64,000 nt of DNA. Origin: Cymbidium sinense. Lineage: Eukaryota; Streptophyta; Magnoliopsida; Asparagales; Orchidaceae. The notes beneath the pieces were generated by a model, which searched no databases, was not told the DNA's origin, and worked only from the letters and a program-made list of their open reading frames with translations. Position numbers and translations under genes: made by a program. This document shows positions 21,548 through 34,681 of this stretch, one piece after another (the stretch's first letter is position 1; each line of letters begins with the position of its first letter). Location: assembly GCA_021442155.1 (NCBI GenBank), contig CM038228.1:16347179-16411178 (forward strand), read 5' to 3'.

Positions 21548-24308
21548 AGAAAATAATGGCACCGTACTCACTTATAACTTTTATGCATGTAAATGTGCAT
21601 TTTGTTAATGGATGAGAAATCCCCTTTTCTACATATTAAAGACATGAGTCAATGGAATATCCAAATTTTCAAATCATATCTCTTAGCATTCATCATTAAA
21701 GTGTGCTAAAATTTGCATTGCATGTATAAGTAAGCTTAGGATTATTCATATGCATGGTACATGGTAGAAAGAAATAAATGGGTGTATGTCATGTGGTAGT
21801 AATCCACCCTAACTAATCCTAAGATGATTCTTATTAAATAGGGCTATTTAGAGAAAATCTAAATGTAGAGTTAATTAAAACACATAATAAAGCATTAACT
21901 AAAAAAATTCATTAATTGATCTACCTTAAAAATGTTTTAAGGTAGAGATGAAAGAGAGCTCTCCTCCCTTCTGTTCTCTTCCTAACATTTAGTCATTAAG
22001 TGTAGGTTCATTCAAACCAAATCAAATCACCAACTAAAATTGACAAATTAACTAAATCACTTGAATGAAACCACCATATAAATTGAATCTTTCACACTTA
22101 GAAAATTCCAACCTTAAAGCCTAGCTAAGACATGCCATAGAAGCCTTAAATGGCACATACATTAGACTAAGGCACCATTTCTAGCTTTAGGTTAGGGCGG
22201 TGCATGGTTTAATGAATAATTTTTTTTTGTGGTGTATTATTTTAGACTGGATGTTAGGGTGCATATGCATAGACTGGATGATAGGGCGATCTTAGCTTAA
22301 TCATATTTTCTGCAGGGTTGTACTTAAGGGGCGTTGTAATAAAAATATAAATGATTTTGCTATGCAAGTTGCTTATACCCCTAAGCATAACCCAAATTAG
22401 GACAGGTGGACTTGGTTACCCATATGTGGGGTCTTAAGTCCAAATTATTCATATAACTTCTTGGGTTGTGTGGTATGTTTAGCTAACCTTTGTTTTGTAG
22501 ATTTAGTTAGATATACTTTTTCCATTTTGGTATAAATTTTACAATTAAGATTTGGAATGAATGTTATGGGGGATTAGGACGAACATTGGTTATAAGACTA
22601 AGTCTTATGTACCATGTGAAGCCTTGGAGCAACCATATCCCGAGTCAAACCAAAAGAAAGAAAGAAATGGAGTAAATCAAAATGAAGAAATAAAGAAATG
22701 AAGAAATGAATAGATGAAGAATGAAGACCCCCATAACATGAATTCCTTTTAATTACAATTATTCATTTGTAATCTAGGTTGTATAAGGGTAGAACTCGGC
22801 TACCCATATTTTTTTCGAGTTGTACCCGATCGCACCGGCCTCTTATTCTTTTGCACTAATTTTAAAAATTGATTGATGTTATGTTTATGATCACACAATT
22901 AGGATGGCATGATTTTTCTAGTTTCTTAATTGTTTGATGAATGTTGAATGGCCTGGATGTGATTAGGCTCTTAGAAAAAAAATTTTCTATCCAACTAATC
23001 AACTCAAAATTGAATTAAATAATTCATAACCTCACCTAAAGCCTAGAATATAAATCAAGATAATAAAAGATTTAGCAACCCCTTAGCTAGATGTTATATG
23101 TCTCATATCATGGATAAATCATATTGTCTCACTTTTGCTAATGAAGGGCTTCCACCTTCGCTAGAGAAAATATCTTGAACTTTGAGAGCCATGGTGGAAA
23201 CACACCTCCTTCTTTTTAATTTTGGCCCATAACCAATTTCTCATACATTTGGCATATGAAATCCCATAGCCTGTGTCAAATAAAAATGTCTAAAAATTAA
23301 AATAAAACTTGACAAAATGTGCATTAGATTTAAGTCATTATTCATGCCCTTTATGATCTAGTCTCTTAGGGAGTGAATTTAAGGACTTAGTTTATTTTCT
23401 AAATAAACAATAGCTTAACCATCTTGCAAAGCATAAGACTTACCTACATGTATTTAAAATCATAGGAGGAGTTAGTTGGCGGCCACTCCAGGCGGTTGTA
23501 ATTCCAACAGTCATGTGGTTTACTCTCTCTTGTAGAGGTAAACCATATACCCACTTTTTTTTCTTAGATTTAGGTCATGCTTTGGCCATCGCCAAAGCTT
23601 CCTAGATTTAGGATTTGAGGTTATTTTTACCCTTCATTGGCTACAAGCATAAATCCTTACCTCTTAGGCATTTCTATAATCTTGTATTGTGAAATTATAA
23701 GCTCTAGATTTCTAATAAAAATTTAACTCAAACATATAATTCTCTTTAATTTCAAAAATATAAAGCCCAACTATAGTATAGTTTGGGATGCTCACTACGC
23801 TTCCTAGTATCATGAGCATCCCCTACTCATCTCTCTTTAATTTCAATAATAACTCTCTCCTTTTGATCAATCCCACTTGATTTTCTAAAAATAACCAATT
23901 GATTGATAGTCCTATCTCTAAAATCTTTAGAGACAATGATCATTTACCTTAATCGAGAGTATTCTTCAGGAATCTCATTCTTTAGGATGTAATTAACTAT
24001 GGAGGCTTGCCTCCATAGGGAACTTAACAAACCTGACTTAAAATAAACCCTACTTTACTTTTCCATGTAAAGTAGGGGAAAGATCTCTGGTACATTCGAA
24101 GACCCATCATGCCTTAGGAGTCCTCATTAGGTGATTAGGTCCATTATAGGGTAGTGACTTCTATCTCTCAAGATAGTACGCTATTCCTTAATGTGGTACC
24201 TGATCACCCTAATGAGTACATCTATGGATCTACGTGGTGTCCCCTCATATAAACACACACATAATAACATCACACAATAACAACCAAAAAAAATTAAAAA
24301 ACACCACA

Positions 24309-26055
24309 GTTTGTAAGGAAGGTGTATGCTCAATTTGAATGGGAGTCGAGGTGTATACCCTCCTCCCCAAGTGAACTAATCAAAATTGTTGGTTCAGGCC
24401 ATGGTAGTTAGCGGGGCAGTTGGGGTGACATGAAATGTGATGGAACTGATGAGGTGGAGGTCCCCTAATGGTTGGTGGAGTTTGATGGCCATAGGTGAGA
24501 GGATAACCCATGGGAGTTGGACTAAGGATCAACCAAGGTGAGGGTGACTTCTTATTTGTCAATGGATGAACTTAATAACTTTAGGTCAAGTCTAATCAAC
24601 ATGGGTGAGCTCAAGGCATGCTAAGGTGGCTACCTAAGGCAAAGGGTGGGGATGGACTTTCTTAAGTTTTTGCCTCATATGGGTCACTTGGTTTGGGTTG
24701 AATTGGGTTTGCCATGGGTTGGGTCCACTTGGGAAAGTTAAAGGAAACTTAAGGGTGAGTCATAATAAGTTTGGTTGAGTTTGGACTTGGTTTGATTGGG
24801 CTTTGCTCATTTGGACCTATTTAAGTCAATTTAGATTAAATTAGGCAATTTAATTAGGCTTAAATGATGATTTAAAACTCATTGGTGCATTTGGTTTGAT
24901 TTAATTTTGGTTAAATTTGATTTTGGCTCATATGGGTTCATATGAGTCTAATGAGCTAAGTTAATCAATTTGGTCAAATTAGCTAAATTAGATTGGATGA
25001 GGATTTGAGTCATGCTTGATTGATTGTTTAGAAGTGATTGAAGGATTTAATTTGATTTGATTTAATTTAGAATATATTTTGGTTCAGTTTGACCCTTTAG
25101 GTCAAATTGGGTTAAATGGGTCAATTGAGTTGGGTTGACCAAATTGGCTTCAATTGATGATTATAAAGTATTTAATAATCAATTTAGGAATGATTGTATA
25201 CATTAGGTTAAGTTAGTTAATTACTTAAATTGGATTGATTGGAGTCAATTGTACTATTCAATTAAGTGTTTGGAATGATAATGAGGCTTGGATTGATTCA
25301 ATTTGGCTTAAATCAAATTGGTTTGGATTTTGGCCCTATAGGGTTCAATTGGGTTAACTTGTGTTAAGTGCCAAATTAATTCACTTTAGTTCAATTGGAT
25401 CATAACCAAGATTCAATCAAGTTCAATTAAGTTTCAAATGAGTGTTGGTGATTTCAATTTCAAATTGATTTCATTAATTCAAGTTTAGCCTTTTTAAACT
25501 CAAATGGGTCATATTGGGTCAACTTAGCCAATTGACAAAATTTAACCTTAATGGGTTAAGTTTTACTTCGTTCAGTTACGTATTGCTGTTTAATTTCTTG
25601 AAATTTAATTTTATTTTTTTGGTTTGGAGGATTGATTTTGTTATAGAAGTTGGTTTGGGTTAGTGGTAGGTAGGCTTGCCTAAACTAAGTTAGGGCCAAA
25701 CCCTAGGGTTGAACTCTATGAGTTTTCTAGGCCTAGGGCTTGTGTTCACCTGGCCATTAGAAGTGTCTTAGATCTAAAAGATCTGTAGTGCCAAGATCAA
25801 TTCCTAAGCTTACGGAGATGATTTTTAACCTCACATAAAAAAGAGGTCAACAAAAGGATCTCTAATAGGTGTGGTGTAACTAACAAGGCACATCGTACTT
25901 ATTAGCATTGATCAAGCCAGCTGAACATGTCCAAAAAGGTAACAAACATATGATGCCTACACCTAGTTTGGAAGGTAGAATGGATTTGGTGGAAGCCACT
26001 GAGCGAATCTATTTAGAAGATCAAAGTTCTAGATGTTGGGAATTATAAAGCAAGT
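24309..26055 (-). mobile_element. Truncated family-1 LTR, cut by element A
   Basis: On the minus strand this matches the first ~2.3 kb of the family-1 LTR: a TGTTACC-type start near 25945, the TTGTTGACCTC block (25860-25850), the ACC...CTAGGG block, the GGTCAA-rich part, then the 'tatac.cc' block near 24350. It stops where element A ends. The 110 bases between 25945 and 26055 resemble the DNA just before the A LTR (both have TAGA.TCGC and TAGG.GTAGG phrases). It therefore abuts the D LTR end with no spacer that I can assign to other DNA. Confidence 0.65.
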
Positions 26056-28812
26056 TGTGGTGAAATTTTATATTCTCATCTTCATATATCCCCTTTAGGA
26101 AGAGATAAATGAAGACAAAAATATAAGCCGCTTTGTTTGGGACACCATGTTGATCCGTAGATACTCTTATTATCGAGTATGACATTGAGGAAAGGTGTAC
26201 TATCTTGAAAGATAGAAGTCACTATCTTATAATGGACCTAATCACCAGAATAAGGACTCCTAAGGACTATGGGTCTTCGTATGTACCAGAGATTCTTCCC
26301 TTACTTTACATAAAAAAGTAAAGCAGGGTTTATTTTAAATCAAGCTCGTTAAGTTCCATAGTTAATTACATCCTAAGGAATGAGATTCCTTAGGAATACT
26401 CTCGTTTAAGGTAAATGATCATTGTCTCCAAAGATTTCAAAGATAGGACTATCAATCAATTGGCTTATTTTTAGAAGATCAAGTGTGATTGATCAAGATG
26501 AGGGAGTTACTATCGAAGCCAAAGGAAGATAAGTAGGTGATGCTTATGATACTAAGAAGCCTAGTAAGCATCCCAAATTATCCTATAGTTGGGCTTTATA
26601 TTTTTAAAGTTGAGGGAAATTAGTTGTTTGAGTTGAATTTTTTTGTTAGAAATCTAGGACTTACGATTCCACAACACTAGATTAGAAATGTCTGCCTAAG
26701 AGGTGAGAATTTATGTTTATAGCCCGCAAAGAAGAGGAGCAACCTCTGAACCTAAATCTATGGAGCTTTGGCGAGGGCCAAAGCATGACCTAAATCTATA
26801 GCAAAAATGGGTATTTGGTTTACCTCCACAAGAGAGGGTAAATCACCCATTTGCTTGGACTTACAACTTGTGGTCAACTAACTCCTCCTATGATTTTAAA
26901 TACATGTAGGCAAGTCATATGCTTTTGCAAGATAGCTAAGCTGTTGTTTATTTAGAAAGAGACTAAGTCCTTAAACACACTCCCTAAGAGACTAGATCAT
27001 GTAGGGCATGATTTAATGACTTAAATCTAATGTAAATTTTGTTACATTTTATTTTCATTTTTGGACAATTCATTTGACACAAGCTTATGGGATTCATATG
27101 CCTAATGTATGAGAAATTAGATTATGGGCCAAAATTAGCAAGAAAGGAGGTGTGTTTGCACCATGGTTCTCAAAGGTCAAGCAAAGTTCTCTAGCATAGG
27201 TGGAAGCCCTCCAAAATAAGAGTGAAATAAGATGATTTTTTATGCATGATGAGAAAACATAGAATATCCAGCTAAGGGGTTGCTAAATCTTTTATCTTGT
27301 TTATAACCAAGGATTTAGGTGAGGTTATGAGTTGTTTAATTTTAGTTTGAATTGATTAGTTGGATATAAAATTTATTTTTCCTAAGAGCCTAATCATTAT
27401 TCAAGCCATACATCAAAGCAAGAAAGAAACTAGAAAAATATGTCATCTTAATACATAAGCTAAACAAACATCAAACAATTTATAAAACTTAGCACAAAAG
27501 CATAAGAGGCCTTTTGTGATCGGGCTCCACTGTGCAAACCAGAAAACAAATTAGGTAGCCGAGCTCTACCCTTATACAACCCATATTACAAATGAATTAT
27601 TTATAAAAATGAATTCATGTTATGAGGGTCTTCATTCTTCATTCTTCTTTCTTCATTTGTTTCTTTCTTCATTAGGTTCTTTCTTCTTTCTGACTTGGTT
27701 GAAATGTGGTTTGCTCCAAGGCTTCACATGGTTCATAAAACATGATCTTATGACCAATGTTCATCCTAATCCCCCATAACATTCATTCCAAATCTTAATT
27801 TGCAAAATTACATGAAAAGGGAAAGTAAATCTAACTAAAACCTTTAAAATAGAGATTAGCTAAACAAACCACACAATCCCAAGCATGTATATGAATAAAT
27901 TGAACTTAGCACCCCACACATGGGTAACCAAGTCCACCTAGCCTATTTTAGATTATGCTTAGGGGTATAAGCAACCTACACAATAAAAGAATTTATATTT
28001 TTATTACAACGCCCCTTAAGCACAATCCCCTGCAGAAGATAATAATTAGACTAAGATCGTCCTACCATTTAGTCTATGCACATACACCCTGACATCCATA
28101 CTAAAACATCACATCATAAAATTAAAGCAAAACATCAAACCATGCACCGCCATAATATAGGACTAGAAATGGTGACTTAGCCTAATGTGCGTGCCTTATA
28201 AAGTTTGTGTGGCATGCTTAGTTAGGCTTTAAGGTTTAGATTTTCTAAGTATGAAAATGTTCAACTTGGAGGGTAGTTTCACTTAAGTGATTTAGTTGAC
28301 TTGGTTGATTTTATTTTATGATTTATTTTGGTTTGAGTGAACCTACAGTGAATTACTAAGTGTTGTAAAGAGAGGAAAAGAAAAGAGAACTTCTCTTTCC
28401 TTCAAACCCTAAGTAATTTCTAAGGTAGATTCATTATTGATTTTTATTTAGTGAATATTTTATTATATGTTTTAATTAATCATAAGTTTAGATTCTCCCT
28501 AAAAAAACCTATTCAAAGAGAAAGACAGTTTAAGATTAAGTAAAGTGAATTACTATCACAAAACACACAACACTTTATTTCTTTACAACATGTATAACAT
28601 GCATATGAAATGATCCTAAGCATATCTATATATGCAAATAGAAATATTTAGCACACCTTAATGATGGATGCTAAGAGATGTTGCTTAAGGAAATTTGGAT
28701 GTTTTATGATGCATGATTTTGTTAAGTAGAAAAGAGGGGTTCTGTTATTGATTATTCATATGCACATTTACAAGTATGAAAGGCATAAGTGAGTACGGCA
28801 CCATTATTTTCT

Positions 28813-28876
28813 ACACTAGGGTTGTAAGGTACAAGACCTACTTGGGGCTACTTAAAGCCTTGCAACCCCAAGGTGT
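28813..28876 (-). other. Conserved hairpin in the giant LTR (element D copy)
   Basis: On the + strand 28813-28829 pairs with 28858-28876. In sense orientation the 14-position stem, the two-C bulge and the ACA/TGT base match the A copy at 21484-21547. Position 10 is G-C here and A-T in A; position 13 is T-A here and C-G in A. The conserved G-T at position 12 and C-A mismatch at position 5 are shared. Confidence 0.55.
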
Positions 28877-30536
28877 CCAGACTAATATACCACTTTTCTT
28901 AAATACATGTGCATGTACAAAAAGAAATGCATGGAAAAAGAATTATGCAAAAAGTTTATGTTTGTTTGATTTGTTTGGTTGTTTAATTTATATGTACAAA
29001 TGTGAAGGTCCCTCTTAAATGCTAATATTGGAATGTATTTAAGCAAGTGTTGTGTTCTTTTTAAAGGAACTATACACTTTGCAAATCCTATTCAAAACTA
29101 TGTTAAAAGAGAAGAGAAGGAAAAGTCACATAATGCACATCTTTATATTATACTCACATGCAAGCTTATAAATAATTATAAGTTTTGAAAGTAATTTTGG
29201 ATTTAATAGTGATAATATTCATTCATATTCTTACTTTAGCCAAAACATACAATTTGACATAAATGAAAATTTTCATTTTAATTTGATCTTTTAAAGACAC
29301 GAATGCATGATTTTCATATGACAGACACATTTAGAATGCTAGGAAAAAATAAAGTGATGTAAGCATGTAATTTCATTCACCTTAATTAATTTCTAAAGAC
29401 AATCCTATGGAATAAGATTATTTAAAGTGAATCAAAGTTGGTTTAAGGAATTTTGATTTTTTTTTTATTTTCAGTTTGATTTGAATTTAGGAAATGTGAG
29501 AAGGTTCGCTAGTCCTAACCCATCTCCCACATGTGTATGTTATCTTAGTTTAATTTTAGAAATATTAGATTGATTTTATATTTTGTTTAGGTTAAGGTGT
29601 ACATTAAGTCCATTAATTACCCCTTATCTACACCACTTTAGCATATTGAACCAAATAATTATGAGCCAATGTATGACATAAAATCACAAGGAATTTAAAT
29701 CAGCAATGCACCTAAGAAAAAAAGAGGCTTAATTCATTTGGTCACAATTAATGATTAATTAAGCTAAAGAGTTTAATTTAAGTACCTTCATAACCTTTCC
29801 ACACATATGGGTTAGATATGATTTCCTTAAGCTACTTAGGTTATTGAACACCTAAGTATCTACCCAAAAATGAAATGATTTAAATTCAGATAGATTTGAT
29901 TTTAAAATTTTGATTAATTAAGCCATTTAATTAAGTGATTAAACTATTTAATTAATTTTCACCTTAGATTAGATTTTTATCCAAATGAAATAAACTTAGG
30001 GGGAAAAGATTTGAGAGAGAACTCCTAATATCATTCCCTAAGTCCATTAATTGTTCTAAGATAATTAGCAAACTTAATTTATGAATTTATCACTGTTTAA
30101 TAGGTTAATTAGCTATTTAATTAAATAAGAGAGTGATTAGGAGTGAATCAAGCAATTACACTAAGTAAACCATTAATAAATTCTAAGAAATTTAGGTGAG
30201 GCAGAAGTCATCCCACTAAACATACATGAGAAGTTTAGAATTAATCAATAGAATAATTAGGGAGTAATTAACATAATTATATTTCTAATAAAACTCAAAT
30301 TGCATGAAATTTATTATTCAAAATCAACTAAACTTAATTTTATATTGCTTCTCTTTAAAATATCTTTCAAAATACATTTGAGCTTGTATTTTTTTATTTT
30401 TCTATATTTAGTTATGTAATTTTGAAGTTTCTATGATTAAAAATTAATTAAATCCCTAATTATATAGTTAATCCCGTCGGCGCCATGTGGACTGCTGACG
30501 CGGTGTGCGCTTTCCATGTGGCACGACGTGATTTGC

Positions 30537-30568
30537 TATTTAAGTAGTCAAATCAATTACACAGTCAA
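30537..30568 (-). promoter_or_regulatory. Putative LTR core promoter in element D
   Basis: Minus-strand TTGACT (30568-30563) lies 19 bases before TTAAATA (30543-30537), the same arrangement as 19824-19856 in the A LTR. Confidence 0.35.
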
Positions 30569-32959
30569 CCGGTGGTGCTACACACTTTCCCTTGGACCAT
30601 CCGATCAAAGATTAGATGATCAAGATTAAGCCCATGGTATTAAAGGGATTAAAATGTGAATCTAAGATGGATTAATCAAGACTGTCTATCCAAAACATGC
30701 GAGATGGATGGTCTGTGATTCATCCCTGAGCTCGCCTATAGGAGAGGGAAACCATCCATCTCGTAGGGCTTGATCTGAGCTCAGATTGAGGTAAAATTGA
30801 ACCCACGCCATCAACATACAAGGAGCAAGACATCCAACGGTTGAATTATAATGAGATGAAAATTTCTTTCACAAAGGACCAAGGAATCCTACATCTAAGC
30901 TCAGTTTTGATCCATACCTCATCGGAGGCTATCACCGGCTCACCCAACCATCGAGCTAGCTTCGTCTAGTGGAGACGAAGCCATGTTGAAAATTTGAGGT
31001 GTTGAGGTTGAGTAGATCTTCTTATTGACCAAAGTCCTCTTCAAATGCTTGCGACCTTGGTAAACACCTCTTCCCGTGGCTTGAACACTTAGAGGAAGAG
31101 TTGGGTGAGGTCGATTGGGTCTCTTCAAGGTGCCTGAAGGAGGAATTGAGCTGAATTGAGTGATGGATGAGTTGGAAAATTCCTTGAGCTCCCCTATTTT
31201 TGGCTTAAGAAAATCAAGAATGGAGAAATCAAAGTAGCTTGGAAGACCTTGGGGGAGCTTAGAGAAGCTTACTCTAGGTTCCCTAAGCTCAATCGAGTGT
31301 GAGTCTATGCAAATGAAATGAAATTAGGGGGAGTATATCTCCCCCTAGAAGGATCAGATGGTCGAGAGTGTAAATGCCATTTTGATAAAATTGATCACCT
31401 TGAGTGGGTTATTTTGGCCATTTGAGGTGGCACATGGTTCAGTTTTGGCAGAGGGAGGTAGTGGAGAAGTTTCCATGTGCCAAAGAGAGTGTGGGAGGTG
31501 ATCCCATGTGCTTATTTTGAGTGGGGTGGTCAGTTTTGGGTTTGGGTTGGGTTAGGCTGACCCAAACCCATTGGTTCATTTGCACCACACTCACTAGTGT
31601 CCACTTGGTCCACTAAGAGGGTGCCAAATGGCCATGAAAGGGATATGACCAAATTCAAGTGGAATTGGCCATAGATTACCCCTTTACCTAAGGGTAAAAT
31701 AGTCATTTGGCTTTGATTTCACTTTAGGCTGATTTAGAATAGTTTGAAATTAGGTTGGTCCAAATTTCAATGAATTTAGAGTTGATTTGATGTCATTTGG
31801 CTCATGTTGACCCATTTAAGTCAAAATGGGTCAACTTTGGTTAAGTTGACCAATTAGTCAAATTAGGTCAAACCAAGGGTTGGGTCAAGTTCATATGACC
31901 ATTTGAAATGTGTTGGCATCATTGGTTTGGTTCAAATTGGTTTATATTTGGTTTTGGTTCATTTGATTTCATTTACGTCAAATGGGTCAAGTTGACCAAT
32001 TTGATCCATTTGACCTAATTGGGTTAGGTCATGGGTTGGTTTAGGTTTGGTTTGTCATTTAAAATGTGTTACAAGCTTTGGTTTCAATCAATTTTTGCTT
32101 GATTTGATTTTAGCTCAATTTGACCCTTTAAGTCAAGTTGGGTTCATGGTCAATTGAGCTAGGTTGGGTCTAGTTGGCCAATTGAGGCTTTGGTTAAGTT
32201 CAACAAGTGGTTTAGAATGAATTTGACCCATTGATTGCAATTAATTTGGCTTAGATCAAGATTTAACACATTTTAACTTTTTAGGTCAAGTTGGGTCAAC
32301 TTGGGTCAAGTGGCCAATTGGGCTAGGTTAGGCTCAAATGATGACTTGGTCAAGTTCAAACATTGATCATGAATTAGTTTTGATCAATGGATTCAATCAA
32401 TTTGGCCTATGGTGTATTTTGGCTAGTTTAGGTTTCATTTTGGCTAAGTGTTAACTTGGTCAACCCTTAGGTTTGACTTGTTTCAACACAATTTGAGTGA
32501 TTGATCACCTTGTGATGATTGTTGCTCACAATGTGAGGCTTAGGTGGGCTTAGTTTAATCCAATTTGGGTAGGATTAGAATTTGGCTCAAAAGGGTTCTT
32601 TAGGTCACTTTGGGTCAAGTGAGCTTAAGTGGGTCAATTGGCTTGATAAATGCTTGATTCAAGTTTGGTTAAACTCACATATGGACTTTTGATTGAAATA
32701 TAAATCCATTTGCAAATGATTTGGAGTCAAATGGGTTTTGATTCATTTGACAATTTCAAGTTCAAAGGGTGAACATGAGTTTGACTTCGATTTGAATTTT
32801 GAATTTAGTTTTGGTTTTATGATTGAAGTTTATGTTTATATTTGGATTCATGATTGAAAGATTGATTGAATCATGAAGAAAAATTAAGAGTTTGGCTTGA
32901 TTTGAGTTTGATTTGGCTAAGTTCAAGAATTTGACTTATAGAAGCTTAGGTTAAATTTT

Positions 32960-33510
32960 AATTAGATTTGGGTTTGAATTTTGAATTTAAGTTTGGATAT
33001 TTGAATTTATATTTCATTTATATTTGTGGATATAAATGAGAATATAAATGAGTTATGAGAAAATTTCTTGAATTTGAAGTGATTTGAATTTAATTTGAGC
33101 TAAGTCCATAAGATGGAATCAAACTAACTTAGGAAAGATTTTTAGAATTTGGAATTAAGTTTTGGATTTAGTTTTGGTTATTTGAATTTATATTTCATTT
33201 ATATTTGTGAATATAAATGAGAATATAAATAGGTTATGAGAAAATTTCTTGAATTTGATTTGAGCAAAGTCCATAAGATGGAATCAGAGTGACTTAGGAA
33301 AGATTTTAGAATTTAGAATTGAGTTTTGGATTTAGTTTTGGTCATTTGAATTTATATTTCATTTATATTTGTGAATATAAATGAGAATGTAAATGGGTTA
33401 TGAGAAAATTTCTTGAATTTGAATTGATTTGGATTTGATTTGAGCTAAGTCCATAAGATAGAATCAAAGTGACTTAGGAAAGATTTTTAGAATTTGGAAT
33501 TCAATCATGG
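32960..33510 (-). repeat. Tandem triplication (165-181-bp unit) in the D LTR
   Basis: The phrase 'gaatttatatttcattta' occurs at about 33003, 33184 and 33348. Each is followed by 'aatgagaa.ataaa', 'atgagaaaatttcttgaattt' and 'gtccataaga'. The copies are nearly identical. The A LTR has a single matching unit near 17.45-17.55 kb, so the triplication arose in the D branch, recently relative to the LTR itself. Confidence 0.8.
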
Positions 33511-33984
33511 GTTTCAATCATTTGGAATTGATTCATGATTTGAGAAAATCCATTGGAATTGATTTAAGGTTTGTTTTTGGAATTGAAGTTGAATTGAGTT
33601 TGGGGTTGATTTGAATTTGGAGTTTGACTTTAATGAAGGAAGCGAGGATTCAGTTCAAGCTATAGGGTAGACAAATTTTCCTAACACCCCTAAGGCATGA
33701 ACTATTCCTATGGCTAAGTCTTCTAAGTCTCTAGGGTTAGGTTAAATGTTCACCTAATCACTAGAAGTGTCTTAAGACTAAGGAACTCTTAGTATCTAAG
33801 AGGAGTCCTATGTCTAAGATGGAGGGGTTGAGAGCTCATTCTAAAAATGAGGTCAACACAAGTATCTAAGATACTTAAGGTAGATGTGGCTTTGGAGAAT
33901 TTCATAATCAGAATTTGCCAAATCTCAAATGAGGGGAAACCCCTTATAGAAGAAGGTTGATGTTTAATTTGATTGATTTGTTTT

Positions 33985-34150
33985 GTTTCATGTCAGGGGC
34001 ATAAAAGGAAATTAAGTGGATTTAATTTGACTTATTAAGAATTAGTTTCGTGCCAAGGACATGAATGGGAATTTGCTGGGGATTGAACAATCTTGATTGG
34101 ATTTATAGGTTGATTCATGTCAAGGACATGAATGAGAATTTATTAGAGAT
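33985..34150 (-). repeat. Three copies of a ~60-66-bp repeat next to the D LTR
   Basis: Phrases 'catgtcagg', 'cgtgccaagg' and 'catgtcaagg', each followed by a 'gacatgaatg.gaatt'-like piece, begin at 33989, 34049 and 34115. They sit where element A has its TCCCTAGTGGA motif cluster, but the sequences differ. Confidence 0.55.
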
Positions 34151-34641
34151 TTGATTACAATTTGATTGAATTTATTTAACTTAATTTTATTTTATTAATT
34201 GGTTTTTGGATTATTGAATTAGATGGGCCACACTAGAGAGGGGCTATAATGGCTTGGATCTACCTTAGAGTTACTAGTCCAAAAGGGTAGTCTGCTTATT
34301 CGCCGAATAATGCTACATAAGCTAAAGGGTCAACTACTAAAAGAGGGGATATAGTGGCTTGATCCAAACATAAAGTAGTCACTTCGAAAAAGGGCCTCAA
34401 GGGCATGGTCCTGACCCTAAACACATGAATATGGACCCAGTCAGTTTACGATGGGTCATACTAAGGAATGGCTATGAGAGCTTTAACTTGCCTTAGATTT
34501 ATTGGCTTAAAGGAATAGTTCAATAGTTGCATGGTGAGGACTACTCAACATAGTAGTTGTCCATTAGTTTGCAATGACTGAACTAAAAATAAAGCTCAAG
34601 GACTCACATCTTCTTAAGTGGAATCAACCACCGGGGTGGCC

Positions 34642-34681
<40 letters not shown>

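Larger units (their letters stand above)
7045..24308 (+). mobile_element. Element A: Tat/Ogre-type Ty3/gypsy retrotransposon, 5' LTR not seen
   Basis: Domain order on the + strand is gag, protease, RG-rich segment, RT, RNase H, second archaeal-type RNase H, integrase, repeat-rich 3' region and a ~7.5-kb LTR. The double RNase H and long repeat-bearing 3' region are the marks of the Tat lineage. Frames differ between domains and stops are frequent, so it is a dead copy. No 5' LTR or primer-binding site was found between 2 and 7 kb. Its 3' LTR ends inside another LTR (24309 onward), which A must have entered. Element D is its closest relative here. Confidence 0.85.
16807..24308 (+). mobile_element. 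Element A 3' LTR, about 7.5 kb (family 1)
   Basis: The end at 24308 (CACCACA) agrees with the ends at 236 and 26056. The start is less sure: TGTT at 16807 fits the TGTWAC starts of related LTRs, but similarity to the LTR fragment at 26.0 kb begins as early as about 16.70 kb. Along its length it matches the reverse complement of 26.06-33.9 kb in order: a TTGACC-rich part (17.9-18.7 kb), a GC-richer block (19.2-19.86 kb), a hairpin (21484-21547), a GAAA-rich stretch (22650-22730) and the terminal block. LTRs over 5 kb are typical of Ogre-like elements. No real genes lie inside. Confidence 0.8.
26056..33935 (-). mobile_element. Element D 3' LTR, about 7.9 kb (family 1)
   Basis: In sense orientation it ends CACCACA at 26056. 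It starts near 33.93 kb, judged by alignment with the A LTR around the TTGACCTC block (33840). It carries the same landmarks as A in the same order: TTGACC-rich part, W-box/TATA pair (30568-30537), hairpin (28876-28813), TTCTT-rich stretch (27630-27700) and terminal block (26.14-26.35 kb). It is longer than the A LTR mainly through a tandem triplication at about 32.96-33.51 kb. Small open frames inside are chance. Confidence 0.8.

Noticed and set aside
25990..26030. Primer-binding site after the D LTR
   Set aside because: A CAGTGGCTTC piece resembles the B site, but the same stretch aligns better with DNA just before the A 3' LTR, and its distance from the LTR end is wrong.
30470..30490. TGGCGCCG-type primer-binding site on the minus strand
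   Set aside because: It lies inside the D LTR and its counterpart in the A LTR (near 19870) differs; it is part of the LTR.
34641..34681. Regulatory Z-DNA-forming element
   Set aside because: It is an ordinary CA/TA microsatellite; nothing else in the sequence supports a function.
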